From Chachezhania sediminis (GTDB lineage Bacteria; Pseudomonadota; Alphaproteobacteria; Rhodobacterales; Rhodobacteraceae), in assembly GCF_009765275.1 (NCBI RefSeq), contig NZ_VOPH01000003.1:804299-868298 (forward strand): DNA of 64,000 nucleotides, written 5' to 3'. How positions within the stretch are numbered: the stretch's first letter is position 1; the number at the start of each line of letters is the position of its first letter. The position numbers and the translations under genes are program-made. The notes beneath the pieces were generated by a model. It had not been told where the DNA came from, searched no databases, and saw only the letters and a list, made by a program, of their open reading frames with translations. Below, one piece after another: positions 17,659 to 26,162 of the stretch.

Positions 17659-18365
17659 GGCCGCCTGGCCCATGTCGTGGCCGGATCGGCCGATGGCACC
17701 AGCGGGGCCAGCGCCTGCGTCGCCGCGCCGCTTGGCGTCGCGGTCGAGACGAGCGCCACGACCCGCCATCCGTCGGGCGTTTCCCACAGCACCGGCGCGC
17801 CGGAGGTTCCGGGGATCACCGGGCAATCCAGCCCGATCAGGCCGGCATCCCGCGCCGTGACATGGCACGGGATTTGCCGCGACAGGGCCTGGGCCCGGTC
17901 GCGCCGATAGCCGATCAGGGCCAGCGCCGGATCATCTTGGGGTAGGGTGGCCAGCGGCAGCGGGACCACGACGTCCGCGGCTATCGGTTCGGCCAGCCGC
18001 ATGAAGCCCACATCCCTGCGGGCCCGGGCGGCCGATGCCGGTGCGTCGGGCTCGAACTCGGGATCGACCAGAAGCTCGGCCGCAACGCTGTGGGCGGCAT
18101 AGTCGCCGCTGCGCCAGCCGGCGACGAAATGAATATCCTCGGGCCGGGCGGGCACTCCGTTGCGGAACAGGCAATGCGCGGCCGTCAGGACAAGGTCGGC
18201 GGCGATCAGCGTGCCGGTACACATCCGGCGGCTTCGGTATTCCGCCTGGTTCACCCGGCCGATGGCGTTCCAGGCAGGCTGCTCGGCTGCGGGCAGAAGC
18301 TCTGCCTGCTGGGCCCGGGCTGCCGGGGCAGAGAGGAGCAGGCACAGGGCAAGGCGAAGCAGCAT
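17655..18365 (-). CDS. Secreted trypsin-like serine protease (S1 family)
   Basis: A 236-residue protein with a Sec signal peptide (MLLRLALCLLLSAPAARA, cleavage after about residue 18). The catalytic triad is visible as LTAAHC (His64), RRDVGFMRL (Asp118) and PGTSGAP (Ser188). Cys49/Cys65 and Cys167/Cys181 are in positions expected to pair in S1 proteases. It should act in the periplasm or outside the cell; no PDZ domain follows, unlike DegP. ATG 18365 is used because the signal peptide begins there; a frame extends upstream to 18425 without one. Confidence 0.85.
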   Translation of the reverse strand: MLLRLALCLLLSAPAARAQQAELLPAAEQPAWNAIGRVNQAEYRSRRMCTGTLIAADLVLTAAHCLFRNGVPARPEDIHFVAGWRSGDYAAHSVAAELLVDPEFEPDAPASAARARRDVGFMRLAEPIAADVVVPLPLATLPQDDPALALIGYRRDRAQALSRQIPCHVTARDAGLIGLDCPVIPGTSGAPVLWETPDGWRVVALVSTATPSGAATQALAPLVPSADPATTWARRP

Positions 18366-18919
18366 CGGGACCGTCGCGGGCGGGGAAAGGATGTGGCGAA
18401 CCCCAACCCTAGGGTCCCGACCCACGGTCCGGCAACCGGTTCGGCCATCGGGCAGGGGGATCGGTCGCGAACAGATCCGCGCCGCGAGATGGGCGCGGGC
18501 GGCGGTGGGTCAAGGTGGACGAAGTGAACCGCACGCAGACGCCGGCTGCGGTCGCGCGGGATCGGTTGATCGAAACCATGTGCGACGCCTGCATGGCGTT
18601 CCAGCGACACTCTGTGCATTCGGCCCACCCGCAGCCCGGGCTGGACCCTGTCGGGTGCCTGGCATCGGCGTGCTGGCCACATTTGGCCTGCCGACGAGGC
18701 GCTGGCGCAGGTCGCGGTGGGCCCGGCGCTGTCCATCCCGGGCACGACCATTTTGTGCGTCCCTGCACGATCTTGGCGGCGAGTGTACCGTGCGCATCGA
18801 CATCTGTTCCTTGCGCTACGCTTGGCGACACCCAAAACGGGGTGAAGAGGCGGCTGGTAACCCGCCTCTCTGGTCCGCATCTTCGCCATGATGGCGCCTT
18901 ACTGCAAAGCGGCGCGGTA
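18366..18919. other. Intergenic stretch at the left edge of the dab block
   Basis: This 554-bp stretch has several open frames on both strands, none with recognisable content or a credible start. Near dabA there is an inverted repeat with arms GAGGCGG and CCGCCTC at 18847-18868. It could end the dabBA transcript (minus strand), although no T-run follows. The rest looks like decayed sequence. No copy of the tRNA-Tyr 3' end or transposase motif was seen here. Confidence 0.4.
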
Positions 18920-21301
18920 TCAGGCGGCCTGACCGATACCGGTGGAACGGTCCATCCCGGGGAGCGAGGCAACCCAGGCCCCGTCCGTGTAGCGTGCAGA
19001 GATCCGGCCTGCGTCGTCCATGACATGGAGCGACAGCCAGCCGTTTTCGAACAGGGCCTTCAGCTGCGGATGACGCTGCAGTACGTCGGAAATCGCCTCG
19101 GTCGGGGCTGCGACCACAACCGAGAGCCGCAACGGATCGTGGTAGAGCCGTTCTCCGTCGTGAAGCGACTGCATCGGCAGCCCGACCTTCAGGTCGCCTC
19201 CATTGCCTTCGAAAACGCCGAATCCGCCCACGACGTTGTGCAACAGCTTGTTGCCTGCCCCGAACACCTCGGGCGCGGTTGCAGAGCCGTGATATTGCAG
19301 CGCGATCCAGCTGGTGACGACGGCAGGCGCGGTCAGGATCAGCTCCAGCGTGCCAAAGCCTGCATCCTGCCGCCAATCGTAGTCGTGCAGGAAGGCCCGC
19401 CCCCGCAGATCGCAGCCCGCACTGCGATGCCTTGGCGCGACAATGAATGACCGGCATCCCGCCAGACCCCATTCGGAACGCAGCTCGGACCAGTCCTTGC
19501 CGCGCCGGGGCAGACCCGTTCCCGCATCCGCACGGGGCAGGCTCTGCGCCCGGGCCGTCCGCGCAATCTCGCCTGCCTTGGCAAGCGCCGCCTGCAGGCG
19601 CGCCAGATGCGCCGGTGGCACGGCGCCGGTCCCTTCGGCGAAAAGGTGCAGGTCGTCGCTGACGGTGTCATGCAGCCCCGCCAGGAACCGCGTCTTCGGC
19701 GGGATGGCGATGCCTGTCCGCGAGAGCCCCTCGCGCACCTCGGGATCGTTGAGCAGTCCCGCCAGAAGCCGCGCATTGACATCGCCGGAATGGCCGCCAC
19801 AGGCGCCGCATTGCAATGCGCTTGCATGGGGGGCGTTGGTGACCCGGGCGGCGTGCGCTGCGATCAGCAACAGCGGCGCGAAATCGGACGTGAGCGACAT
19901 CGCCCGAAGGACCCGACCCGCCAGTGCCACCCGTTCTGCCGGCGGCAGATCGAGCGCTGGCATGGGTTCGGGGTGCGGGGCGGAGCCCTGTGCCATCGCC
20001 GCGCCGAACAGCTTGCCCAGGTACAGCGGCCCGGCCGCCTCGACGAAAGCGAAGGACGACACCGCGGCCAGCTTGAACCGGCCCCATGCGCGGACTGCGC
20101 GCCGGGCGATCCGCTCTGCCCGGTCAGCCGCGCCGCTTACCGCGACCTGCGACTCGAGCGACGTTTCCAGCAGCACCGGCGCGCGTGCCTCTAACTGGTC
20201 CGAAGCCAGTCCGCGATGCGCGATGGGCAGGCCGAAGAACCCGGCGAAGCCGCGCGTTTGCACCCCCGGATCGACCGCTTCGAGCGCCCGCCGGAACGGC
20301 TCGGACCGCACGTCGATGCAGAAGACCGCCTGAATGTCGGGCGGGGGCGTCCCGGCCCGATTGCCCGCGGCGGCAAGCTTGTCCGCCAGCACCCGTTCCT
20401 CGGCCCGGTCCATGGCCTCCTGAAGGGCCAGGTCGATGCGCAGGTCGAGACCCGGTTCCAATGGCGCGGCATGATCTTTCAGCGCTTGAACCCAGGGCGC
20501 GGCGAGCTGGTCCCCGAAACGGTCGAGCAATGCGACCTCCCATGCCAGCCGGATCACCAGCATTTCGAAGCTCAGCGCATTGCGTTCGCCCTTCAGGCTG
20601 TCGGCCCAGCCCAGCCCGCGCGCATATTGCACCCAGCCGCCAAGGGTCATCGCAAGCCGGTGCAGGTAGAACGGCGCGGCCTCGGCGCCGAGACCCAGCC
20701 TGCCCGTGAGTTCTGCGAAAGCCGCGCGCGCATCCGTGGGCAGGCCCGCTGCGAAAACGCAAAAGCCCCCCAGGCCGTGCAGGTCCGGCGTCAGGTCGCG
20801 AAGCGCGAAGGCCCTCCAGGCCGTGAAGGCCGACCCACCAGGCGCGGGCCAGAGCGCTTGCCCCTTGTCGAAATGCCCGGCAGCCCACAGACCGACCCGG
20901 TCTCGGATCAGCGCGGGCCAGTCTTGCTCGGTCCGGGCCGTCGCGATATCGGCCAGCGTCGGATCTGGCAGATATACGGGCGACGGAGTGTGCAGCGCCG
21001 CCTGCACCCGGTCGGGATCGAGCCCGGCCTGGACGGCGGCGGCGGCGATGTCCTGCGGCGTGATCCGCCCGGCCTTGTACCACCGGGCGACCACTTCGCG
21101 GGGCGCGGTCGTCCGGGCGCCTGCCGCCCGCGCCAGCCGGGCCGCGGCCTGAAGGCGGGTCTGTTCGACCTGCCCCAGGTAGGGGTTCACCGCCACCGTT
21201 GCCTCCAACCCGAAGGCGGGCGGGATCTGCGCAAGCGCGTGTTCTGCGGCGTCAAAGAGCTGCAGCGTCGGGCCGGGGAATTGATAGCTATGAAAATTCA
21301 T
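18920..21301 (-). CDS. dabA: Inorganic carbon accumulation protein DabA (DUF2309)
   Basis: A 793-residue DabA (UPF0753) protein, the beta-carbonic-anhydrase-like subunit of the DAB CO2-to-bicarbonate pump. The zinc-site residues known from Halothiobacillus DabA have clear counterparts: Cys328 and Asp330 in FCIDVRSEPF, His483 in AHAARVTNAPH, and Cys498 in QCGACGGHSGDVNARLL. The spacing from the His to the second Cys (15) is conserved. The protein should sit on the cytoplasmic face, docked on DabB, making bicarbonate vectorially using the ion gradient. An AAGGA site precedes the ATG at 21301, 4 bp after the dabB stop codon. No carboxysome or RuBisCO gene is in the window. Confidence 0.92.
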   Translation of the reverse strand: MNFHSYQFPGPTLQLFDAAEHALAQIPPAFGLEATVAVNPYLGQVEQTRLQAAARLARAAGARTTAPREVVARWYKAGRITPQDIAAAAVQAGLDPDRVQAALHTPSPVYLPDPTLADIATARTEQDWPALIRDRVGLWAAGHFDKGQALWPAPGGSAFTAWRAFALRDLTPDLHGLGGFCVFAAGLPTDARAAFAELTGRLGLGAEAAPFYLHRLAMTLGGWVQYARGLGWADSLKGERNALSFEMLVIRLAWEVALLDRFGDQLAAPWVQALKDHAAPLEPGLDLRIDLALQEAMDRAEERVLADKLAAAGNRAGTPPPDIQAVFCIDVRSEPFRRALEAVDPGVQTRGFAGFFGLPIAHRGLASDQLEARAPVLLETSLESQVAVSGAADRAERIARRAVRAWGRFKLAAVSSFAFVEAAGPLYLGKLFGAAMAQGSAPHPEPMPALDLPPAERVALAGRVLRAMSLTSDFAPLLLIAAHAARVTNAPHASALQCGACGGHSGDVNARLLAGLLNDPEVREGLSRTGIAIPPKTRFLAGLHDTVSDDLHLFAEGTGAVPPAHLARLQAALAKAGEIARTARAQSLPRADAGTGLPRRGKDWSELRSEWGLAGCRSFIVAPRHRSAGCDLRGRAFLHDYDWRQDAGFGTLELILTAPAVVTSWIALQYHGSATAPEVFGAGNKLLHNVVGGFGVFEGNGGDLKVGLPMQSLHDGERLYHDPLRLSVVVAAPTEAISDVLQRHPQLKALFENGWLSLHVMDDAGRISARYTDGAWVASLPGMDRSTGIGQAA

Positions 21302-21305
21302 CGCC

Positions 21306-22856
21306 TTATCCTTTCCGAAGATGGGGCTGTCCGATCAACCGATCGGTAAGCGCATTTAGGTAGAGACCGTTCATCAGATGGACGCGCAGTCCTGCCGCAG
21401 CGGGGTGGCCGGACCACAGTGGGAAGGTCGCCTGCGCCCAAGCCACAAGACCGAAGCCCAGGATCGTCAGAAGCATCACGAGCCAGATCAGCGGGTCGGC
21501 TACGGGCGGCGGCGGCAAGGTGCCCGCCGAAAGCGCATTGGCCCCCCAGTGCAGCGCGAAATAGCCAAGGGTCGCGGCCAGGGACATCAGCGTCGTGCGC
21601 CAGAACAGGGGCCAGGGCGCGGCGTCGGCCAGTCCCTGCGCGATCAGGTAGGCCACGCCGAAGACAAGGATCGCCCCCAACGCGAGCGCCTGCGGCGGCT
21701 CGTGCCAGAGCCCGGAAAGCGCCAGCGCCCCGCCGTAGATCGCAAGCGCAAGCAGGAAGGCACGCAGCACCGCCCCCGCGCCGGGCACCGCGACAGGGCC
21801 CGGCCTGCGCTGCTGCGCCACTGCCGCGACCGCGCTGCCCGAGGACAGGAAGGCATGCGCCTTGTAGAGCGAATGCGCCACGATATGGAGCAAGGCCAAC
21901 GGGAACAGCGCCAGACCGCATTGCAGCACCATGAAGCTCATCTGCGCGCAGGTGGACCAGGCGAGCGAGGTTTTCACCGCGGCCTGTGTCGTCGCCACCG
22001 TCGCGGCGACAAGCGCGCTGAGCCCGCCAATCAGCGCCAGCACCGCAAGGACGCCGGGTGCGGCAAGCATCACATCCGCGAAGCGGATCAGCAGGAAGCC
22101 CCCGGCATTGACCACCCCTGCATGCAACAGCGCCGAGACAGGGGTCGGGGCTTCCATCACCTCGGTCAGCCAGCCATGGGTCGGGACAAGCGCGGATTTG
22201 AACACCGCAGCGACGCCCAGAAAAGCCGCCACGTGCCAGAGCGTCTGCGGACCCTGACCGGTGCGCGCGGCCGCAAGGATGCGCGCGATATCGGTGGTGC
22301 CGAACCCGTGGGCAAGCAGGCCCGCCGCGATCAGCAAGGCGCCGCTTGCGACCAGCCCGCCCAGGAATTTCTTCCGCGCGGCCCGCTGCGCGCCGGGGCG
22401 CCCGGGGTAAAACAACAAGAGCCGGTGCAGGCCGGTGCCGACCGCGATCCACGCGATCACCAGCTGGAACAGGTTGCCCGCTACCACCAGCGCCAGCACG
22501 AAGGCGAGTGTCAGGCTCATCCAGCCCATGAACCGGCTCTGCCGCGCCTCGCCGTCGAGCGCGACCCGCGAAAAGCGCAGTACGACCCAACCTACGAAGC
22601 CGACGGTCAATGCCAGGGCGACACTGACGATGTCGTTGCGGGCCGAAAGACCGATACCCGCCACACCGAGAAGCGGACTTGTCGCCGGCCCGGACAGGGC
22701 AAGTGCAACCGCCGCGCCCGCCGTCGCAAGAAGACCCAGAAGTGCTGCCAGTTCCGGCCCGCGCAGGCGCGCACCGGCCCGTTCCGCGGGGCGCACAAGC
22801 AGATCTGCCCCGATGGCGATCAGAAACGCCGGCGGCAGCAGCAGAAGATATGTCAT
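21306..22856 (-). CDS. dabB: DabB: NuoL-like ion-translocating membrane subunit
   Basis: A 516-residue polytopic protein with about 13 hydrophobic segments belonging to the NuoL/Mrp antiporter family. Typical motifs are TPVSALLHAGVVNAGGFLLIRF near residues 238-259 (with conserved His) and TSLAWSTCAQMSFMVLQCGLALF around 295-317 (the conserved Lys is in VKTSLAWST). Next to dabA on the same strand it is the membrane half of the DAB pump rather than complex I. ATG 22856 is selected because GGAGG lies just upstream; ATGs further upstream (22868, 22898) lie at or before that ribosome site. Confidence 0.9.
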   Translation of the reverse strand: MTYLLLLPPAFLIAIGADLLVRPAERAGARLRGPELAALLGLLATAGAAVALALSGPATSPLLGVAGIGLSARNDIVSVALALTVGFVGWVVLRFSRVALDGEARQSRFMGWMSLTLAFVLALVVAGNLFQLVIAWIAVGTGLHRLLLFYPGRPGAQRAARKKFLGGLVASGALLIAAGLLAHGFGTTDIARILAAARTGQGPQTLWHVAAFLGVAAVFKSALVPTHGWLTEVMEAPTPVSALLHAGVVNAGGFLLIRFADVMLAAPGVLAVLALIGGLSALVAATVATTQAAVKTSLAWSTCAQMSFMVLQCGLALFPLALLHIVAHSLYKAHAFLSSGSAVAAVAQQRRPGPVAVPGAGAVLRAFLLALAIYGGALALSGLWHEPPQALALGAILVFGVAYLIAQGLADAAPWPLFWRTTLMSLAATLGYFALHWGANALSAGTLPPPPVADPLIWLVMLLTILGFGLVAWAQATFPLWSGHPAAAGLRVHLMNGLYLNALTDRLIGQPHLRKG

Positions 22857-22950
22857 CGAAACCTCCATTCCGTTCCGGGGGAGAGGTAGCGGTGGCAAAA
22901 CGTGAATAAAAATTCATTGTTTTTGCATTATCGTTCTGTTTAATCGAACG
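22857..22950. promoter_or_regulatory. Divergent dabB/lysR control region with two inverted repeats
   Basis: This AT-rich 94-bp gap contains TGAAT-AAAA-ATTCA at 22903-22916 (5-bp arms). It also contains ATCGTTC-N9-GAACGAT with arms at 22930-22936 and 22946-22952, overlapping the LysR start codon. Both have the T-(N11-12)-A character of LysR boxes. Their position between lysR and its divergent target is the classical LysR arrangement, allowing autoregulation and activation of dabBA. Confidence 0.6.
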
Positions 22951-23844
22951 ATGTCAGAGATGAACTATCATCACCTGCGGTACTTCCACGAGGTCGCGAA
23001 GGACGGGAACCTTACGCGCACGGCAGAGCGTTTGAACGTTTCGCAATCGGCGCTTTCGACCCAGATCCGCACGCTGGAAGCGCGGATCGGCCACCAGTTG
23101 TTCGAGCGGCGAGGGCGGCAGCTTGTGCTGACCGAGGTCGGGCATATCACGCTCGACTATTCGGAGCGGATTTTCGGGGCGGGCGAGGAACTTGCAGCCA
23201 CGCTGCGTCAGACGTCGACCGGGCGGAAAGCGGTACGGATCGGCGCCCTTTCGACGCTGTCGCGCAACTTTCAAATCGGGTTCCTTGCACCGGTCATCGG
23301 CCGAATGGATGTCGAGATCGTGCTGCGGTCAGGCAGTGCGAGCGTTCTGTTCGACGCGTTGCAGTCAATGGCGCTCGACGTGGTCCTGACAACCGAACCG
23401 CCCGCGCGTGACGTGTTCTCGAAATTCGTTGCGCATCGTGTCGCCGAACAGAAGGTCCTGCTGCACGGCACGCCGCACCGGCTGCGGCACGCAACGCTGG
23501 AAGAAATGCTGAGCGAAGAACCCATCATCCTGCCGACCGACAGTTCGATCCGGACCGGTTTCGACAGTCTGATCACACGGCTTGGGCTGCGCCCCCAGGT
23601 GGCGGCCGAGGTCGATGACATGGCCATGATCCGTCTTCTGGCCCGCGAGGACGCGGGACTTGCACTTACGCCTGCGGTCGTTCTGGCGGACGAACTGCGC
23701 GACGGCCTGCTGGTGACCGCGCCCTTCGATCTCGATATCGGCGAGGATTTCTACGCCGTGACCCTTCAGCGCCGGTTTCCGAATCCCGTCGTCACGGACC
23801 TGTTGGACAAGGCGCGAAAGGCAGAGACGTCCGACGCAGGCTGA
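22951..23844 (+). CDS. LysR-family transcriptional regulator of dabBA
   Basis: A 297-residue LysR protein with an N-terminal winged HTH (YHHLRYFHEVAKDGNLTRTAERLNVSQSALSTQIRTLEARIGHQLFERRGRQLVLTEVG, about residues 6-64 when read across) and a C-terminal effector-binding domain from about residue 90. The divergent location relative to dabBA and the shared operator region point to control of the carbon pump, probably in response to low CO2 or a related metabolite; the ligand is unknown. Two start choices exist (22951 and an internal ATG at 22960). Confidence 0.9.
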   Translation: MSEMNYHHLRYFHEVAKDGNLTRTAERLNVSQSALSTQIRTLEARIGHQLFERRGRQLVLTEVGHITLDYSERIFGAGEELAATLRQTSTGRKAVRIGALSTLSRNFQIGFLAPVIGRMDVEIVLRSGSASVLFDALQSMALDVVLTTEPPARDVFSKFVAHRVAEQKVLLHGTPHRLRHATLEEMLSEEPIILPTDSSIRTGFDSLITRLGLRPQVAAEVDDMAMIRLLAREDAGLALTPAVVLADELRDGLLVTAPFDLDIGEDFYAVTLQRRFPNPVVTDLLDKARKAETSDAG

Positions 23845-23940
23845 CGGGGGCGGAAGCTATGGCCGATGTCGCCCGGCCGGACATGTCCCGAAGGCCCGGC
23901 ATGGCTAACGTCAGCGCCCAGTTTTCTGGGGGTGGGGCGC

Positions 23941-24363
23941 TCACGTCTCTTCGCAGAGGTTCGGCGGATCGTCGAAATTGTATTCGCCCCGGTAGAGCCG
24001 CCGCAGGGTCGTGACCATCGCCTCGAAAGATTCATCGAACCGTACCGAGGTGCGCTCGGTTGGGGCGATATAGATCGATTTTCCCACTGGCTCGCGCCGC
24101 AGGTAGCCGCTTTCGACCAGGCTGTTGATCTTGCGGTGTAGAGTGCTGATCGGCAGGTCGAGCACCTCTGACAGGGCCGAAAAATCATAGAGCTTCCCCT
24201 GCATTCGGCCCTGCACCACCGTACGGATTATCAGGCTGTCGAGCGGCTTGCCCCACATCCCCGATTCCATCGCGTAAAACCGGTTGAGACATTCGATGAT
24301 CTGTGCCTGAACCGCCGCCCGCACTGCGTCGGGCCTTTGCAGTGAGTCGATGGCGTCGCTCAT
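23941..24363 (-). CDS. Winged-helix (MarR/IclR-like) transcriptional regulator
   Basis: A 140-residue protein with an HTH in DFSALSEVLDLPISTLHRKINSLVESGYLRREPVGKSIYIAPT (about residues 60-102). PISTLHRKINSL is the recognition helix and GKSIYIAPT the wing. It lacks an evident effector domain, so it may sense redox or a small ligand through its helices; one Cys near residue 24 and one at the C-terminus are present. It is divergent from the SQR-like gene and a 17-bp palindrome lies between them, so it most likely controls that cassette. ATG 24363 is chosen because the upstream extension has no regulator-like content and runs through the operator. Confidence 0.72.
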   Translation of the reverse strand: MSDAIDSLQRPDAVRAAVQAQIIECLNRFYAMESGMWGKPLDSLIIRTVVQGRMQGKLYDFSALSEVLDLPISTLHRKINSLVESGYLRREPVGKSIYIAPTERTSVRFDESFEAMVTTLRRLYRGEYNFDDPPNLCEET

Positions 24364-24389
24364 GTTCAGGCCCCTCTCACGCGCTCCTG

Positions 24390-24406
24390 CTTTCCAAAAT
24401 GGAAAG
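24390..24406. promoter_or_regulatory. Palindromic operator candidate CTTTCCA-AAA-TGGAAAG
   Basis: A perfect inverted repeat with 7-bp arms and a 3-bp centre, 27 bp upstream of the winged-HTH gene and about 100 bp upstream of the SQR-like gene. The size fits a small dimeric winged-helix repressor. It is inferred to be the site through which the regulator controls itself and the divergent flavoprotein operon. Confidence 0.55.
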
Positions 24407-24508
24407 GTTGGCGCTTGGCCGCAAGGCAAATCTGCTCGTATCTGGATCCCTCGTTCTAGGCCTGCCGCAGAGGCGGGCAGAGGACTTCAGCATTCCGGGG
24501 GAGGGATC

Positions 24509-25699
24509 ATGCAAAAGCACATACTCGTGGTCGGTGGCGGTATCGGCGGCACGATGACCGCAAACAGCCTTGTCACCAAGTTCTACAGAGAGATCGCAAA
24601 CGGCAAGGTCAAGGTGACCATGCTGTCGGACAATCCGTGGCACTATTACAAGCCGGCGTTCATGTATGTTGCCTTTGACATGTATTTTAAGGGCGAACTG
24701 CGCCGGAAGCAGCAGTCTCTTCTGCGTCCCGAGATCGACTTTCAGCTCGACAAGGTTGAAGCCTTCGATTTCAAGGGCTCCAAGGTGAAGACCGCCAGCG
24801 GCAAGACGATCAGCTACGATTACATCGTTGTTTCCACCGGCTGCCTGCCCGCGCCGGAACGGATCGAGGGGCTGAAGGAAGGCGGAGACTATTTCTATCA
24901 ATACGAACCGGCCCGGAAGCTTTCGGACAAACTGCTGACCCTTGAAAAGGGTCGGGTGTTTGTCACCGTGAACTTCCCCGAAACGCCGAACGTCCCGCAC
25001 CAATGCGGCATCGCGCCGATGGAAACAACGCTGATGCTCGATGAATATCTGCGCCGCAAGGGTGTGCGCGACCAGATCGAGATCGTCTATACCTACCCGA
25101 CCGTTTCTCAGCTTCTGCGCAATTGCCTGTTCATGCAGGAAGAGGTCTGCTCTGTCCTGCCGCCGATCTTTGAAGAGCGCGACATCAAATACAAACGCAG
25201 CTTCACGCTGGCCAAGGTCGATCCGGAACGCAAGGTCGCCATTTCCAGCGAAGGCGAGGAAGAGGAATTCGACATCCTGATGTCGACCCCGCCGATCCGC
25301 GCCGTGGACGCGGTGATCAACAGCGGTCTTTCGCAGGCGGCGAACAACGAGGGCTGGCTGCCCACCGACCGGGATACGCTGCAACTCGAAGGCTATCCCA
25401 ATGCCTATGTGATGGGCGATACGGTCGATCTGCCGATCTCCAAGGCCGGCGGCTCCTGCCACAACCAGTGCCCGGTGATCGTCAACAATATCGCCGGGGA
25501 TATGCGGCTGGGCCGGATCGTCGAACACTATGACGGCAAGGTGCAGGCCGTGGCGCAGATGGGATTGGAAGCGGGCATGCCGCTTTTCTACAACTACGAT
25601 GAGGATGTGCATCCGACACCACCGACCAAGGTCGGCGGACTGCTGCGCAAGGCATTCAACCGCGGCATCTATTGGTCTGTCGCGCGCGGCATCATCTGA
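24509..25699 (+). CDS. Sulfide:quinone oxidoreductase-like flavoprotein
   Basis: A 396-residue FAD-dependent disulfide-oxidoreductase fold. The FAD-binding GGGIGG is at residues 9-14 after a short beta-strand, STGCLPAP at 109-116 contains Cys112, QCGIAP at 165-170 contains Cys166 (matching the catalytic C-x-G-A-P cysteine of SQR), and YVMGDTVDLPISKAGG at 300-315 is the second FAD contact. Extra cysteines occur at 206, 214, 317 and 321. Cys317/Cys321 (GSCHNQC) lie in the segment that in SQR is K-T-G-x-M-A-E, so the redox pair may differ from standard SQR. A C-terminal amphipathic tail (residues 373-396) may bind the membrane. It likely passes electrons from a sulfur compound to quinone. ATG 24509 follows GGGGGAGGG. 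Confidence 0.78.
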   Translation: MQKHILVVGGGIGGTMTANSLVTKFYREIANGKVKVTMLSDNPWHYYKPAFMYVAFDMYFKGELRRKQQSLLRPEIDFQLDKVEAFDFKGSKVKTASGKTISYDYIVVSTGCLPAPERIEGLKEGGDYFYQYEPARKLSDKLLTLEKGRVFVTVNFPETPNVPHQCGIAPMETTLMLDEYLRRKGVRDQIEIVYTYPTVSQLLRNCLFMQEEVCSVLPPIFEERDIKYKRSFTLAKVDPERKVAISSEGEEEEFDILMSTPPIRAVDAVINSGLSQAANNEGWLPTDRDTLQLEGYPNAYVMGDTVDLPISKAGGSCHNQCPVIVNNIAGDMRLGRIVEHYDGKVQAVAQMGLEAGMPLFYNYDEDVHPTPPTKVGGLLRKAFNRGIYWSVARGII

Positions 25700-25728
25700 G
25701 ATCTCAAGCTTAAGAACAGGAGGGCGCC

Positions 25729-26160
25729 ATGGCGAACCCCACAGCAAACGGCGCGGAAACCCCGCTGCTCGAGCGTATCAATCAGGAAAGCGCTTTCTCC
25801 GACTCGGCGACCGAGGAGGGTCTGATCGATCTGGCCAACAAGCTCGCACCGCTGATCCAGGGCCGGCGCCTGCACAATGTCATCGATCTGATGTCGCTTG
25901 CCTCGGATGGTGTGGACATGGCGGACGATGCCATGATCCAGAAGATGATGACCGCTTATGAGGACATCACCAGCACCGCGTGGGCGCTTGGCAATGCGGC
26001 GCGTTACGCGGCCAATCAGGCGGCGACCGCGCCGGTGCCATCGCGGCTGGGCCTGCTGCGGGCGGTGGGCGACGAGGATGTGCGGCGCGGGCTGCATTTT
26101 GCGCTGCAGTTTCTCGCCGTGCTGGGCCGCCAGACGACGCCCGAGCCCGACGTCGATTGA
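25729..26160 (+). CDS. DUF1641 domain protein, partner of the SQR-like gene
   Basis: A 143-residue helical protein. The motif region GLLRAVGDEDVRRGLHFALQFLAVLGRQ at residues 108-135 is the DUF1641 signature (LLxxLxDPEVxRGLxxLLxxL-type). It has no Cys and no membrane span. DUF1641 genes are commonly found beside SQR-type flavoproteins and formate dehydrogenases, where their role is unknown. Here it starts 29 bp after the flavoprotein stop codon with an AGGAGGGCGCC ribosome site and is 2 bp from the next gene, so the three genes form one operon. Confidence 0.78.
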   Translation: MANPTANGAETPLLERINQESAFSDSATEEGLIDLANKLAPLIQGRRLHNVIDLMSLASDGVDMADDAMIQKMMTAYEDITSTAWALGNAARYAANQAATAPVPSRLGLLRAVGDEDVRRGLHFALQFLAVLGRQTTPEPDVD

Positions 26161-26162
26161 CC

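Noticed and set aside
18426-18919. Possible transposase or phage remnant beside dabA
   Set aside because: All six frames were read; no transposase motif or terminal repeat could be recognised.
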